A stretch of 64,000 nucleotides of DNA from Flavobacteriaceae bacterium (GCA_021151665.1 JAGKWW010000004.1:49611-113610); one strand, 5' to 3'; positions 51,377-61,569 are shown, numbered from the stretch's first letter. Numbers and translations: made by a program. Notes: generated by a model not told the origin, from the sequence alone.

Positions 51377-54214
51377 ATGCACAAACACCTATTACCCCTG
51401 TTCTTATTTTTATGTATTGTTTCTTCTGTATCTGCCCAAAACATAACGCTGAAAGGACAGGTACAGGATCCTGAAAACGTTCCGCTTGAATCTGCAACTG
51501 TATACCTTACTTCGGTCCAGGATTCAACCGTTATCGATTATACCATCACCAACAAGTCCGGAAACTGGGAGATAAAAACCCGCAAGCTGGATAAACCGGT
51601 TTTTCTTAAGATTTCGTTCGTTGGGTTTTCGAGCTATACCCAAAAACTCGATGCTGCCGCAGAGGATCGTGATTTCGGCAGTATAAAATTGAGTGACAAA
51701 GCTACGGAACTGGGAGAAGTTGTTATCAACACCGAAATTCCTCCTATCCGCATTAAGTCTGACACGCTCGAGTTTAATGCTTCTTCCTTTAAGGTACGCC
51801 CCGACGCGAATGTTGAGGCGCTCCTAAAGCAGTTGCCGGGGGTAGAGATTGATGAGAACGGAAAGATCACTATAAATGGCAAGGAAGTAAACCAGATATT
51901 GGTAAATGAAAAACCGTTTTTTGATAAGGATGGCAAGATCGCATTGCAAAACCTTCCTGCAGATATTATCGACAAAGTACAGGTAACAGATACCAAAACA
52001 AAAAAGCAAGAGCTGGCAGGGGAAAAAGCCACCGGAAACAACGCAAGCATTAACCTTACCATTAAGGAGGACAAGAACAAAGGTTTCTTTGGCAAGCTGA
52101 TGGGTGGTTATGGCAGCAGCAAGCGGTATGAAAGCAGCCTGCTGCTCAACTATTTTAAAAACAAGACAAAGTTTAGCGTGCTCGGTTCATCTAACAATAT
52201 AAATTCGACCGGCTTTTCGATGAATGAAGTGTTTGACAACATGGGGGGAGGCCGCAACCAATCGGTTTACGTGAGTGGCGATGGCAGTTTTGGCATCAAT
52301 GGCATGCAGTTTGGCGGCAACCAGGGAATCACGCTCAGCAACATTATCGGGATTAATTATGCCGACGAATGGGTGAAGGGCCTCGACAGCAACTTCAATT
52401 ATTTTTATACCGATGCAAATACTCAAAACGAGAATAAAACCCGCCAGGTAACGCTGCTTCCCAAAGCTACAACCGCCCCGGCAGATGAGCCGCAAAAAAC
52501 CCAGGTCATGGAATCAGAATCTGACTTTGACTCTAAAAAATTTGCGCATAATATCAGTACCAGTTTCGAGGTAACGATAGACTCTACCTCCAATGTTTAT
52601 TTCGCCCCTAAATTTATGAAGGCGAACAGCAAATCGCGGTCTTCATCGGCACAAAACACCCGTGACCAGGATGATGTATTGCTTAACCAAAGTACCGGCT
52701 CCAGCTTTAATGACACTGATAATAATAAATTTGAGAGCAACCTCGAGTATTTTAAAGCGTTCCGCAAAAAGGGCAGATCGATAAGCGTATCACTGAATAA
52801 CGAAAACCAACTGAATGACAACAATGACTTTTCGAAATCGGATAACCGCTTTTACCGCACAGAGGATCTTGATGGCGACGGGCAGAATGATCTACTCAGA
52901 AGAGACTTGCGTGACCAGTATATCAAAAACAAAACTACAACGGATGATTATGATATTGGCGTAGAATACAAAGAACCCATCACAGACTCGCTGAGCGTGG
53001 TTGTGGGGGCTCTACAGCAATGGCGCGGCAATGCAGAAGACCGTAGAGGCTTTAACTACGATACTGCTACCAACGATTACACCGCAGTTAGCGACATCCT
53101 TACTTCTTACACCAGCAGGCAGGCAAACACCATGAATCCTTTTGCGGGTATCAACTTCAGTAAAAGCAAGTTCAGCTTTACGATAAAAGGCGGGGTACGC
53201 TTCTCGAGCCTCGAGGCTTTTGGCGCCTACCGTGGCCAGGAATATTCTTTAAATAAAAACTACACGTTGCCCTCGGCAGAATTCAATACGAATTATAAAA
53301 TTACCAAATCTGCATCGTTATATTTCAATTACGATTATAATGTGAATTTTGCGCAGGCAAGGCAGCTATTGCCCATCGAGGATATAAGCAGCCCGTTGAT
53401 TACGTATAAAGGAAACGAAAACCTGGCTCCGAACAAGTACCACTCTTTTTATATGGGTATGCATAACTTTGATTTCCCAACGCGTACCGGTTACGGCATT
53501 TACGCGGGCGGATCGTTCCGCGAAAGTGAGATTACGCCTTATACAACTATTTTGGACGACGGTAGCCAATACGTTACGTATACCAACGTGTCGGGTACAG
53601 CAGAAACATGGTTTGGAGGGAACTGGACTAAAAGCATCAAAAAAGAAACCAGTAAAATGCGCGTCTCCCTTGGGCTGAATAACGGCATAAACTTCTCGAA
53701 AGGCTTTACCAATGGCCAACTGTATAAGGCTTCTGCGTTTTATGTGTCGCCCAGGGTAAATTTCTCTTACGATTACGGCGAATTGCTGACAATTAACCCT
53801 ACCTATAACTTTACATATAACGAAACCCGATACACCAACTATTCTATAGACCACGCTTCGAACTTTACGCACAAGTTCAACCTGCAGACCACCAGCTACT
53901 GGCCAAAGCACGTGGTTTTTGGAAATGACCTGGGATACACCTACAATTCGAACCTTTCGGGAGGTTTCCGCAAAGACTTCTTTTTATGGAATACCAGCCT
54001 GGGCTACAATTTCCTGAAAGACAGATTGCTGTTCAAGGTAAAGGTATATGACCTTCTGAACCAAAATCTTGGGACCTCGCGCGACATCTCGCAATCTACC
54101 ATTACAGATACACAGAACATTGTATTGAAACGGTACGTAATGTTTTCGCTAACATTCAAATTGCAAAAGTTTGGCGGCAAGGAAAGTAAGGAAGGCGGAT
54201 TCTGGTTCTTCTAA
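51377..54214 (+). CDS. outer-membrane beta-barrel protein with carboxypeptidase-like N-terminal domain
   Basis: A 945-residue outer-membrane protein: signal peptide (ending VSAQN), a CarboxypepD_reg-like domain (about 23-110, LKGQVQDPENVPLESATVYL), then a plug-like region (about 115-225, RIKSDTLEFNASSFKVRPDANVEALLKQLPGVEIDENGKITINGKEVNQILVNEKPFFD is its core, positions 129-185 approximately) and a large barrel ending FKLQKFGGKESKEGGFWFF with terminal Phe. It belongs to the OMP_b-brl_3 type TonB-receptor-like proteins of Bacteroidota. It lacks a SusD partner and the ligand is unknown. Confidence 0.85.
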   Translation: MHKHLLPLFLFLCIVSSVSAQNITLKGQVQDPENVPLESATVYLTSVQDSTVIDYTITNKSGNWEIKTRKLDKPVFLKISFVGFSSYTQKLDAAAEDRDFGSIKLSDKATELGEVVINTEIPPIRIKSDTLEFNASSFKVRPDANVEALLKQLPGVEIDENGKITINGKEVNQILVNEKPFFDKDGKIALQNLPADIIDKVQVTDTKTKKQELAGEKATGNNASINLTIKEDKNKGFFGKLMGGYGSSKRYESSLLLNYFKNKTKFSVLGSSNNINSTGFSMNEVFDNMGGGRNQSVYVSGDGSFGINGMQFGGNQGITLSNIIGINYADEWVKGLDSNFNYFYTDANTQNENKTRQVTLLPKATTAPADEPQKTQVMESESDFDSKKFAHNISTSFEVTIDSTSNVYFAPKFMKANSKSRSSSAQNTRDQDDVLLNQSTGSSFNDTDNNKFESNLEYFKAFRKKGRSISVSLNNENQLNDNNDFSKSDNRFYRTEDLDGDGQNDLLRRDLRDQYIKNKTTTDDYDIGVEYKEPITDSLSVVVGALQQWRGNAEDRRGFNYDTATNDYTAVSDILTSYTSRQANTMNPFAGINFSKSKFSFTIKGGVRFSSLEAFGAYRGQEYSLNKNYTLPSAEFNTNYKITKSASLYFNYDYNVNFAQARQLLPIEDISSPLITYKGNENLAPNKYHSFYMGMHNFDFPTRTGYGIYAGGSFRESEITPYTTILDDGSQYVTYTNVSGTAETWFGGNWTKSIKKETSKMRVSLGLNNGINFSKGFTNGQLYKASAFYVSPRVNFSYDYGELLTINPTYNFTYNETRYTNYSIDHASNFTHKFNLQTTSYWPKHVVFGNDLGYTYNSNLSGGFRKDFFLWNTSLGYNFLKDRLLFKVKVYDLLNQNLGTSRDISQSTITDTQNIVLKRYVMFSLTFKLQKFGGKESKEGGFWFF

Positions 54215-54250
54215 AAAAAAAGAGCTGCCTTATCCGGCAGCTCTTTTTTT
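54213..54250. terminator. bidirectional terminator overlapping the end of the third TPM gene
   Basis: AGAGCTGCC and GGCAGCTCT form a 9-bp stem with A- and T-runs on both sides. The stop codon of the minus-strand TPM gene lies in the loop, so the last residues of that protein are encoded by the hairpin arm. Confidence 0.9.
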
Positions 54251-54820
54251 GTAAATCAGGTATCCAAAACCTGACAACCCTGCAATGGCAATAACCACTG
54301 CCCATCCCCAGGGGACCGATTTTTCCTCGGGATATTCCCCTCCTCGCAAAACATTAATAAAAGCAGAAGTTCCTGCCTCTATTCCCTCGTAAGGTTTTTG
54401 CTTTGCAAACAGCGGCAGCATTGTGTTGCGGAAGATATCATCCAACACTTTGTAATCCAACTGCTTTTCAACATCCCTGCCGCGGTAAAAGCCTATATCG
54501 CGATCTTTCATTACGGGCAATATAAGGAGCAGTTTCGACACTGGTTTTTGCGAGTACCTGCGGGACATAGCCATTTCTTTAGCCAGCTCCCACGTGTCTT
54601 TGCCACGCGTATATTTAATAAATACTACTACAATTTCGTAGGGCGACGTTTTGTTATACCTGATGACCCGGTTTCTGAACGTTTCATATTGCTGTGGCTC
54701 CAGGGCCCAGGTGCTGTCAATAACCGGGAGCCGGAACTTGTCGTATTGCGGTCCGGGCTTTGCAATTACCCTGCAGGATAGCAGCAGGATTGATACTAAT
54801 ATGAAGCTGCGCACACACAT
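54230..54820 (-). CDS. TPM domain protein, anchored, third copy
   Basis: A 196-residue protein with a signal peptide (MCVRSFILVSILLLSCRVIA), a TPM domain (about 35-150, WALEPQQYETFRNRVIRYNKTSPYEIVVVFIKYTRGKDTWELAKEMA) and a C-terminal membrane helix (about 170-188) with a basic end. It is shorter and more divergent than the two upstream TPM proteins: the usual N-terminal V-D-(A) start is degenerate. TPM domains act in envelope quality control or photosystem repair in other organisms. Last gene of the M23-MerR-LemA-TPM operon. Confidence 0.75.
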   Translation of the reverse strand: MCVRSFILVSILLLSCRVIAKPGPQYDKFRLPVIDSTWALEPQQYETFRNRVIRYNKTSPYEIVVVFIKYTRGKDTWELAKEMAMSRRYSQKPVSKLLLILPVMKDRDIGFYRGRDVEKQLDYKVLDDIFRNTMLPLFAKQKPYEGIEAGTSAFINVLRGGEYPEEKSVPWGWAVVIAIAGLSGFGYLIYKKRAAG

Positions 54821-54829
54821 GACAAAAGA

Positions 54830-55615
54830 TTACCAACTCCCCGACGCACCGCCGCCGCCAAAACCGCCGCCGCCAAAACCGCCACTAAATCCGCCTCCGC
54901 CACTGCTTCCGCCGCCAAAACCGCCGGAACCCCCGCCGCCAAAGCCACGGCCAAGGCTGCTAAGAATTAGAATATCAGTTAAGTCAGGCCCGTTGAAACG
55001 ACGCCTGCCCCCATTACGGCCGCCTCCCCTTCCGCCACGCGAAATGAGGAAAATCACAATTATCATGACGGTTATAAATATAACACCGCCGGAAATTCCC
55101 GAACCGCTGCTGTCCTGTTTTTTGTATTCACCCCGAAGGGCTTTGATAATAGAGGTAGTACCATCATCAATACCCTTATAAAAATTACCCTGTTTGAAAG
55201 CCGGTACTATCTGTTCATCTATAATGCGGTTACACAGAGCGTCTGGCAACCGTTCTTCTGTACCATACCCCGTTGCAATTGCTACCTTATGATCATTTTT
55301 TGCAATAAGTAACAGAACGCCGTTATCCTCTGCTTTTTGACCTATCTCCCACGAATGTGCAAGATCAACTTTATAGCGATCTATATCATCTCCTCCAGTG
55401 TCGGGCACAACAACGACTACAATTTGAGTAGATGTAGAGTCGTAATAACTGATAAGCTTCTGCTCGATCTCCTTTTTTTGGTTGGCATCGAGCAAAGTTG
55501 TACCAATCTCATAATAACTAGTAGCAAATGAAGGCTTTTCAGGTACATTCTGAGCTACAGAGACGAACGTATACAGAAGCAACCCCAGCAGGAGTTTCAA
55601 TTTTAATTTGTTCAT
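54830..55615 (-). CDS. TPM domain protein with Gly-rich tail, second copy
   Basis: A 261-residue exported protein: signal peptide (about 1-21, ending VSVAQ), TPM domain (about 35-160, YYDSTSTQIVVVVVPDTGGDDIDRYKVDLAHSWEIGQKAEDNGVLLLIAKNDHKVAIATGYGTEERLPDALC), a membrane helix (about 175-192, GGVIFITVMIIVIFLI), then a 60-residue Gly/Ser-rich tail (GGGSGGFGGG type) ending SGSW. This is the classic YgcG-like layout with the glycine tail in the cytoplasm. The ATG overlaps the TAA of the upstream TPM gene by one base. Confidence 0.9.
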   Translation of the reverse strand: MNKLKLKLLLGLLLYTFVSVAQNVPEKPSFATSYYEIGTTLLDANQKKEIEQKLISYYDSTSTQIVVVVVPDTGGDDIDRYKVDLAHSWEIGQKAEDNGVLLLIAKNDHKVAIATGYGTEERLPDALCNRIIDEQIVPAFKQGNFYKGIDDGTTSIIKALRGEYKKQDSSGSGISGGVIFITVMIIVIFLISRGGRGGGRNGGRRRFNGPDLTDILILSSLGRGFGGGGSGGFGGGSSGGGGFSGGFGGGGFGGGGASGSW

Positions 55616-56052
55616 TAACTTTTAGAGATTTCGTTGGAAAGTTCATCTTTATCATTTTCAACGTATGGGAAATAAGCTTTCAGCCTTTCCCCTGCCTTTA
55701 ATATCCCTGCTACGAGCCCCTCCCTGAAGTGACCATGCGCAAAATTCGAAACGACAGTATCCTTTGTACAATTCCAAAAATCTTTTTCAACTACGTTATC
55801 AATCCCTTCGTCGCCAATTATGGCAAAAGACCTGTCTTTAACGCCTACGTAGAAGAGTACGCCATTGCGTGCCATAGTCCCGTGCATGCCTAAAAACTGA
55901 AAAACCTCCTGTGCCCTTTCGAGCGGAGGTTTTTCTGAAGTATTTTCGATGTGCACCCTTATTTCGCCGCTCGTATCTTTTTCGGCTTGCTGAATGGCCT
56001 CCACAATTGCTCTTTCATCGTCGGCCGACAGAAAATCTGTTGGTGCAGCCAT
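55615..56052 (-). CDS. TPM domain protein, soluble, first copy
   Basis: A 145-residue protein with no signal peptide or membrane helix: a bare TPM domain (about 10-130, LSADDERAIVEAIQQAEKDTSGEIRVHIENTSEK ... GVLFYVGVKDRSFAIIGDEGIDNVV). Without export signals it is probably cytoplasmic, unlike its two neighbours, unless it is held by LemA. Starts 1 bp after LemA. Confidence 0.85.
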   Translation of the reverse strand: MAAPTDFLSADDERAIVEAIQQAEKDTSGEIRVHIENTSEKPPLERAQEVFQFLGMHGTMARNGVLFYVGVKDRSFAIIGDEGIDNVVEKDFWNCTKDTVVSNFAHGHFREGLVAGILKAGERLKAYFPYVENDKDELSNEISKS

Positions 56053-56053
56053 A

Positions 56054-56641
56054 TTACTTAAAATTAAAGTTTACATCCGGAGCTTTATCTGCCCCTTCTT
56101 GTGCCTTGAAGCGCGCCATTGGTTCAAAACCGAACATGCCCGCAATCATGTTTGAAGGAAAACGATCTGTTTTAACCTCGTAAGTATTTGCTGCATCGTT
56201 ATATCGGTCACGCACAACATTTATTCTATTTTCGGTACCTTCCAATTGTGCCTGGAGGTCACGGAAATTTTGGTTAGCCTTCAGGTCGGGATAGCGCTCT
56301 ACGGTAACGAGTAACCTTGATAGCGCGCTAGAAACACCGTTCTGAGCCTGTTGAAATTGCGCCAACTGTTCAGGTGTTATATTAGAGGGGTCAATTGTAA
56401 CAGAGGTGGCCTTTGCTCTTGCCTCTACAACCTGCGTAAGCGTAGTTTTTTCAAAATCAGCTGCACCTTGCACAGTTTTAACCAGGTTGCCGATAAGGTC
56501 GTTTCTTCTTTGATAGCTGCTTTCTACATTAGCCCACGCAGTACGCGCCTCTGCCCTTGCGGATACCAGGCCATTATATGCCGAAATTACCCAAATTAAA
56601 AGTATTGCAATGACAGCAACAGGTATAATCCATTTTTTCAT
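56054..56641 (-). CDS. lemA: LemA family protein
   Basis: A 195-residue membrane-anchored coiled-coil protein. N-terminal membrane helix (about 3-22, WIIPVAVIAILLIWVISAYN), then the LemA core NGLVSARAEARTAWANVESSYQRRNDLIGNLVKTVQGAADFEKTTL (about 23-70) and a second helix pair ending NFRDLQAQLEGTENRI. LemA genes are very often next to TPM genes, as here. Function in Bacteroidota unknown; envelope-related by association. Confidence 0.92.
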   Translation of the reverse strand: MKKWIIPVAVIAILLIWVISAYNGLVSARAEARTAWANVESSYQRRNDLIGNLVKTVQGAADFEKTTLTQVVEARAKATSVTIDPSNITPEQLAQFQQAQNGVSSALSRLLVTVERYPDLKANQNFRDLQAQLEGTENRINVVRDRYNDAANTYEVKTDRFPSNMIAGMFGFEPMARFKAQEGADKAPDVNFNFK

Positions 56642-56653
56642 TTCAGTTGATTT

Positions 56654-56983
56654 TTAAAGTTCGTTTTTTATGTTTATTAATGTGGTTTTAATACTTTCCA
56701 GCTTCCTGATAATCTCAAATTTATCGAGGGTTTTCTGCTGGCCTTCTTTCAAGTGTACCCTTGCACCATCGAGAGTAAATCCGCGCTCTTTCACGAGGTG
56801 ATAGATCAGCTGCAGGTTCTTTACATCTTCGGGAGTAAACATCCGGTTACCCTTTGCATTTTTCTTAGGCTTGAGTATATCAAATTCCTTATCCCAAAAA
56901 CGGATGAGCGAGGCGTTCACGTTAAAAGCCTTTGCAAGTTCGCCAATGCTGTAATAGCGTTTTTCGGGAAGTTCTAAATGCAT
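56654..56983 (-). CDS. MerR-family transcriptional regulator
   Basis: A 109-residue regulator: MerR DNA-binding domain (about 10-80, YYSIGELAKAFNVNASLIRFWDKEFDILKPKKNAKGNRMFTPEDVKNLQLIYHLVKERGFTLDGARVHL) and a short C-terminal helix. No cysteine sensor is present, so it is not a metal-type MerR. In Flavobacteria this small MerR commonly sits between an M23 peptidase and LemA genes. Its ATG overlaps the TAA of the M23 gene by one base, and it may regulate the downstream lemA-TPM genes. Confidence 0.9.
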   Translation of the reverse strand: MHLELPEKRYYSIGELAKAFNVNASLIRFWDKEFDILKPKKNAKGNRMFTPEDVKNLQLIYHLVKERGFTLDGARVHLKEGQQKTLDKFEIIRKLESIKTTLINIKNEL

Positions 56984-57960
56984 TAATCGAGGGATTGGTT
57001 TTCCTGGTTAGCTAATTTAGAAATTAATATGTATTCTTTTGCAGAAATATTTCCGTAATAGAAATTCACGGGGTTAATCACCTCGCCGTTTTTGTGTACT
57101 TCATAATGCAGGTGCGGCGCCTGAGACCGGCCGGTGCTCCCCACATAGCCTATCACATCGCCACGCTTTACGCGCTGGCCCGCCCTGGCTTTGTAACGGC
57201 TTAAATGTCCGTAAAGCGTTTCATAGCCAAACCCATGGCGGATAACGATATGGTTGCCATAGCCCGAAGCAGTAGCATCAGCCCGTGCCACTACCCCGTC
57301 GCCGGTAGCATAAACTGGTGTACCGGTCTTAGCCGTAAAATCCATCCCGGCATGAAACTTACGTATCTTGGTAAATGGGTCGCTACGGTAGCCAAAGCCC
57401 GATGCCATCTGGCGCAGGTCTTCATTCTTAACGGGCTGTATGGCAGGAATAGAAGCCAGGAGCTTTTCTTTATCTTTCGCAAGCTTTGCTATTTCGTCTA
57501 GCGATTTGCTTTGTATTACAAGTTCCTTCGAGATAACATCCAGCCGTTTCGTCGTATTGATAACCAACTCAGAATTATTATACCCTTCGAGCGCCCGGTA
57601 GCGGTTTACCCCGCCAAAGCCTGCCTTTCGCTGCTCTTCGGGAATGGGCGATGCATTAAAGTATACCCTGTAAAGGTTGTTATCGCGCTGTTCTATATCT
57701 GCCAGCACCTCCTCTGCAAGATCCATTTTGCGTTCCAGGTTTTCATATTGTAGCTTCAGGTTATCTATCTCGCGGGCCTGTATCTTATCCTTCGGGGTTT
57801 CAAAAAAAGGAACGTTTAGAAGAACCACGAAACAAACGAATCCAAACAGCGCCGAAGAAACCAGAAAAAGCAGCACCATACCTACCTTTTTCGCCTTTTG
57901 CGGCCTGATCTTCCGGTAGGCTAAGTTTTCTGTATCGAAGTAATATTTTACCTTCGCCAT
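56983..57960 (-). CDS. M23 family metallopeptidase (membrane-anchored)
   Basis: A 325-residue peptidoglycan peptidase. N-terminal cytoplasmic segment (1-28, with KKVKYYF-type basic start), one transmembrane helix (about 28-52), coiled coil (about 58-95), then the LytM/M23 domain (about 185-310). Zinc ligands are H203 and D207 (HAGMDF) and H285 in PHLHYEV. This anchored type resembles proteins that trim or activate cell-wall hydrolysis at division. It heads the operon with MerR, LemA and TPM genes. Confidence 0.9.
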   Translation of the reverse strand: MAKVKYYFDTENLAYRKIRPQKAKKVGMVLLFLVSSALFGFVCFVVLLNVPFFETPKDKIQAREIDNLKLQYENLERKMDLAEEVLADIEQRDNNLYRVYFNASPIPEEQRKAGFGGVNRYRALEGYNNSELVINTTKRLDVISKELVIQSKSLDEIAKLAKDKEKLLASIPAIQPVKNEDLRQMASGFGYRSDPFTKIRKFHAGMDFTAKTGTPVYATGDGVVARADATASGYGNHIVIRHGFGYETLYGHLSRYKARAGQRVKRGDVIGYVGSTGRSQAPHLHYEVHKNGEVINPVNFYYGNISAKEYILISKLANQENQSLD

Positions 57961-57975
57961 TTTGTTAAATTATTC

Positions 57976-57983
57976 TATTTTTG
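57976..57983 (+). promoter_or_regulatory. -7 element upstream of alaS
   Basis: TATTTTTG matches TAnnTTTG. It would give a long leader of about 140 nt to the alaS ATG. No good -33 TTG is seen; alternative starts are possible. Confidence 0.4.
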
Positions 57984-58024
57984 CACCTTATGTATTCTTT
58001 CCGTGTGCAATTAATATGAACGCA

Positions 58025-58032
58025 CAAAGGTA
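58025..58032 (-). promoter_or_regulatory. -7 element upstream of the M23 gene
   Basis: TACCTTTG on the minus strand, about 65 bp before the M23 ATG; it faces the alaS side. No clear -33 element. Confidence 0.4.
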
Positions 58033-58128
58033 CGAATTGTTACACGTAACATTGGCATTTCGCTGCAAAATGGAAGGGTTATATTACAAACACAAAACAC
58101 ATACACTACAAATAAACGTTTTTGCCTG

Positions 58129-60756
58129 ATGAAATCTCTTGACATACGCAAACAGTTCCTGAAATTCTTTGAAGACCGCGGACACCTTATTGTGCCATCG
58201 GCGCCTATTGTTACTAAAGACGATCCTACACTCATGTTCAATAACTCGGGTATGGCACAGTTCAAGGAATTCTTTTTGGGTAACGGCACACCAAAAAGCA
58301 AGCGTATTGCCGACACTCAGAAATGCCTTCGCGTGAGCGGCAAGCACAACGACCTTGAGGATGTAGGCTTTGATACCTACCACCACACCATGTTCGAAAT
58401 GCTTGGCAACTGGAGTTTTGGTGACTACTTTAAAAAGGAAGCAATTCACTGGGCGTGGGAACTCCTGACTGAAGTATATGGCATACCTAAAGACATCTTG
58501 TATGTTACGGTTTTTGAAGGCAGCAAAGAAGAAAATGTGCCGTTTGACCAGGAAGCCTACGACATCTGGAAAACGCTTATAGCTGAAGACCGCATCCTTC
58601 TCGGAAATAAAAAAGACAACTTCTGGGAAATGGGCGACCAAGGTCCGTGCGGGCCGTGCTCTGAAATACATGTCGACATCCGTTCAGCGGAAGAAAAAGC
58701 GCTGGTACCGGGTAAAGACCTCGTGAACGCCGATCATCCGCAAGTGGTAGAGATATGGAACAACGTGTTCATGGAGTTCAACCGCAAGGCAGATAAATCG
58801 CTGGAAAAACTTCCTGCCCAGCACGTAGATACCGGTATGGGCTTTGAGCGCCTTTGTATGGTATTGCAGGGTGTGCAGAGTAACTACGATACCGATGTAT
58901 TCACTCCGCTTATTTCGAAAATAGAACAGCTTACCGGAAAGACATATAACTCTAAAGCCGCCAATGAGGCCGAAGAAAAGATAAACATCGCCATCCGCGT
59001 AGTGGCCGATCACGTGCGCGCTGTGGCTTTTGCCATTGCCGACGGCCAGCTGCCTTCTAACGGCGGAGCTGGCTACGTAATCCGCAGGATATTGCGCAGG
59101 GCCATCCGTTACGGATTTACCTTCCTTGACAAAAAAGAGCCATTTATATACGAACTTGTTGGCGTGCTTAGCAGCCAGATGGGTGAGTTTTTCCCGGAGA
59201 TAAAATCTCAGGAAAACCTGGTGACCAACGTGATCCGTGAAGAAGAAGCTTCTTTCCTGCGCACGCTTGACCAGGGGCTTCAGCTGCTTGATAATGTAAT
59301 CGCGCAAACTGAAGGCAACGAAGTTTCCGGCGAAAAGGCATTTGAACTTTATGATACGTTCGGTTTCCCAAAAGATCTTACGGCGCTTATCCTGAAAGAA
59401 AAAGGGATGACCTATAATGAAGAGGAATTTGACGCCGAACTTCAGAAGCAGAAAGCGCGTTCGCGTGCTGCCGGCGAAGTAGCAACCGATGACTGGACGG
59501 TGATCATTGAAGGTAACGTAGAAACCTTCGTGGGCTACGACCAACTGGAAAATGAAGTAAAGATTACCCGCTACCGCAAGATCAACTCTAAAAAAGACGG
59601 CATTCAGTACCAGATCGTGCTGAACAACACACCATTCTATCCTGAAGGTGGTGGCCAGGTAGGCGACCGTGGCGTACTACAGTCGGCCAACGAAAGTATT
59701 GAAATACTGGACACCCGTAAAGAGAACAACCTGATCCTGCACATTGCAAAACAGCTGCCCGAAAATATTGAAGGCACATTCACTGCAAAAGTAAATGCAA
59801 CGCTTCGCCATAAAAGCGAGAGCAACCACTCGGCGACGCACCTTTTGCACCAGGCGTTGCGCAGCATACTGGGTACCCACGTGGAACAGAAAGGCTCATT
59901 GGTAAGCCCCGGTTACCTGCGTTTCGACTTCTCTCATTTCGCTAAAGTAACTGCAGAGGAACTTCAGCAGGTAGAAGATTTTGTAAACGCCCGGATACAG
60001 GAACACATCCCTCTTATTGAGCGCAGGAACATTCCGTTTAAGCAGGCGGTAGAAGAAGGCGCCATGGCTTTATTCGGAGAGAAATATGGCGACAGCGTGC
60101 GCGCGATTAAATTCGGCGAGAGCATGGAGCTTTGCGGCGGAACCCACGTAAAGAACACGGCCGACATCTGGTACTTTAAGATCGTTAGCGAAAGCGCGGT
60201 GGCTGCAGGTGTACGCCGTATTGAGGCAATCACCAACCAGGCTGTAAAAGAATATTTCGCGCAACAGGAAAAAGCGCTCGAAGATATTAATGCCCTGCTT
60301 AAGAATCCGCAGGATACGTTGAAGGCTGTAACCACGCTTCAGGATGAAAATGCAAAGCTTAAAAAGCAGCTGGAATCGCTACTGAAAGAAAAAGCTAAAA
60401 ACCTGAAAGGTGACCTGGCGGCAGGAATCGAAGAAATAAATGGCGTGCGCTTTCTTGCCAAACAGGTAGACCTGGATGCTAACGGCGCGAAAGACCTGGC
60501 GTATGAGCTGGGCAACCTGGGCAACAACCTGTTCCTGCTCTTTGCAACGGTAACCGATGGCAAGCCGATGCTTACCTGCTACATCTCGAAAGAACTGGTA
60601 GCTGAAAAAGGCCTGAATGCCGGCCAGGTGGTTCGTGAGTTGGGCAAACACATACAAGGCGGCGGCGGCGGCCAGCCTTTCTTCGCTACGGCCGGAGGTA
60701 AAAACCCGGACGGTATTGCAGCCGCACTGACGGGCGCCCGTGATTTTATAAAGTAA
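58129..60756 (+). CDS. alaS: alanyl-tRNA synthetase
   Basis: Charges tRNA-Ala and edits mis-charged Ser and Gly. It has 875 residues. The class II catalytic domain (about 1-240) has [31 protein letters not shown] and [10 protein letters not shown]. The editing domain has the metal motifs HSATHLLH (about 566-573) and CGGTH (about 668-672). The C-terminal C-Ala domain ends [16 protein letters not shown]. Complete, no missing motif. Divergent from the M23 operon. Confidence 0.98.
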   Translation: MKSLDIRKQFLKFFEDRGHLIVPSAPIVTKDDPTLMFNNSGMAQFKEFFLGNGTPKSKRIADTQKCLRVSGKHNDLEDVGFDTYHHTMFEMLGNWSFGDYFKKEAIHWAWELLTEVYGIPKDILYVTVFEGSKEENVPFDQEAYDIWKTLIAEDRILLGNKKDNFWEMGDQGPCGPCSEIHVDIRSAEEKALVPGKDLVNADHPQVVEIWNNVFMEFNRKADKSLEKLPAQHVDTGMGFERLCMVLQGVQSNYDTDVFTPLISKIEQLTGKTYNSKAANEAEEKINIAIRVVADHVRAVAFAIADGQLPSNGGAGYVIRRILRRAIRYGFTFLDKKEPFIYELVGVLSSQMGEFFPEIKSQENLVTNVIREEEASFLRTLDQGLQLLDNVIAQTEGNEVSGEKAFELYDTFGFPKDLTALILKEKGMTYNEEEFDAELQKQKARSRAAGEVATDDWTVIIEGNVETFVGYDQLENEVKITRYRKINSKKDGIQYQIVLNNTPFYPEGGGQVGDRGVLQSANESIEILDTRKENNLILHIAKQLPENIEGTFTAKVNATLRHKSESNHSATHLLHQALRSILGTHVEQKGSLVSPGYLRFDFSHFAKVTAEELQQVEDFVNARIQEHIPLIERRNIPFKQAVEEGAMALFGEKYGDSVRAIKFGESMELCGGTHVKNTADIWYFKIVSESAVAAGVRRIEAITNQAVKEYFAQQEKALEDINALLKNPQDTLKAVTTLQDENAKLKKQLESLLKEKAKNLKGDLAAGIEEINGVRFLAKQVDLDANGAKDLAYELGNLGNNLFLLFATVTDGKPMLTCYISKELVAEKGLNAGQVVRELGKHIQGGGGGQPFFATAGGKNPDGIAAALTGARDFIK

Positions 60757-60780
60757 CTTAATTTAAACAGACAATAACCA

Positions 60781-61551
60781 ATGAAGAAAATGCTAATGAT
60801 GGCAGCAGTTGCCATATTTACAATGACGTCGTGTTCTGATGACTCTAATTCGAATACCGATGACAATAATGGTAATACCGACAATACACTATTGAAAAAA
60901 GAAGTTGTTGACTACACTTCTTCGGGCACTGATTATACTGCCACGTATTCATATTTCGGCAACAAGCTGGTACAGGTAAGCTACGGCGATGGCACCTATA
61001 ATAAAGCGACCTATACAGACAACAATCTTACAAAATACGAGATGTGCAGTGGAAACGATGTTATGAGGGATGTTATTTTCGAATATGATGGTAACAACAA
61101 GCTTATCAAAACTTCCGAAAGGACCTTTAATAATTCAGGTACAGAACCTGTAGTGATGGGTATCCGGATGAGGGAGTTTACCTATCAGGACGATAACACA
61201 ATTGCTTTTAATGAATATAATGGAACCTCTGTTAACAATCTCACTGCAGGGGTAACCGGCTCGTACAAATTTAGCAACGGCAACCTGGTGCGCCTGGTAA
61301 GGGGAGATACAGATGAGAATATGGTTTTCGATACTAAAAACAGCCCGTACAAAAACATCCTGGGGATGGACAAACTCGCAATGGTAGACGAGTTTTTTGG
61401 CCCAAAAAATAATCTCACTTCTTACTCATACGTTACACCAATGACTAATCACGTGTGGAATACAACGTACACCTATAATGCGAACAATTACCCCGTTACC
61501 GGTACCACAACCGGATTTTATGCCAACACAACACAGTATTTCTACGAATAA
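60781..61551 (+). CDS. lipoprotein with YD-like repeats, paralogue 1
   Basis: A 256-residue lipoprotein: MKKMLMMAAVAIFTMTSCSDD with lipobox Cys 18, an Asn/Asp-rich linker, then a chain of short beta-hairpin units (YSYFGNKLVQVSYGD, FEYDGNNKLIKTSE, FTYQDDNTIAFNEY) like the YD/RHS-type or DUF4595 pattern seen in Bacteroidota. It ends TYNANNYPVTGTTTG ... TQYFYE, nearly the same as the end of the following gene product. It starts 24 bp after alaS. Function unknown. Confidence 0.7.
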   Translation: MKKMLMMAAVAIFTMTSCSDDSNSNTDDNNGNTDNTLLKKEVVDYTSSGTDYTATYSYFGNKLVQVSYGDGTYNKATYTDNNLTKYEMCSGNDVMRDVIFEYDGNNKLIKTSERTFNNSGTEPVVMGIRMREFTYQDDNTIAFNEYNGTSVNNLTAGVTGSYKFSNGNLVRLVRGDTDENMVFDTKNSPYKNILGMDKLAMVDEFFGPKNNLTSYSYVTPMTNHVWNTTYTYNANNYPVTGTTTGFYANTTQYFYE

Positions 61552-61569
61552 ATCTCATCTGTTATATTT

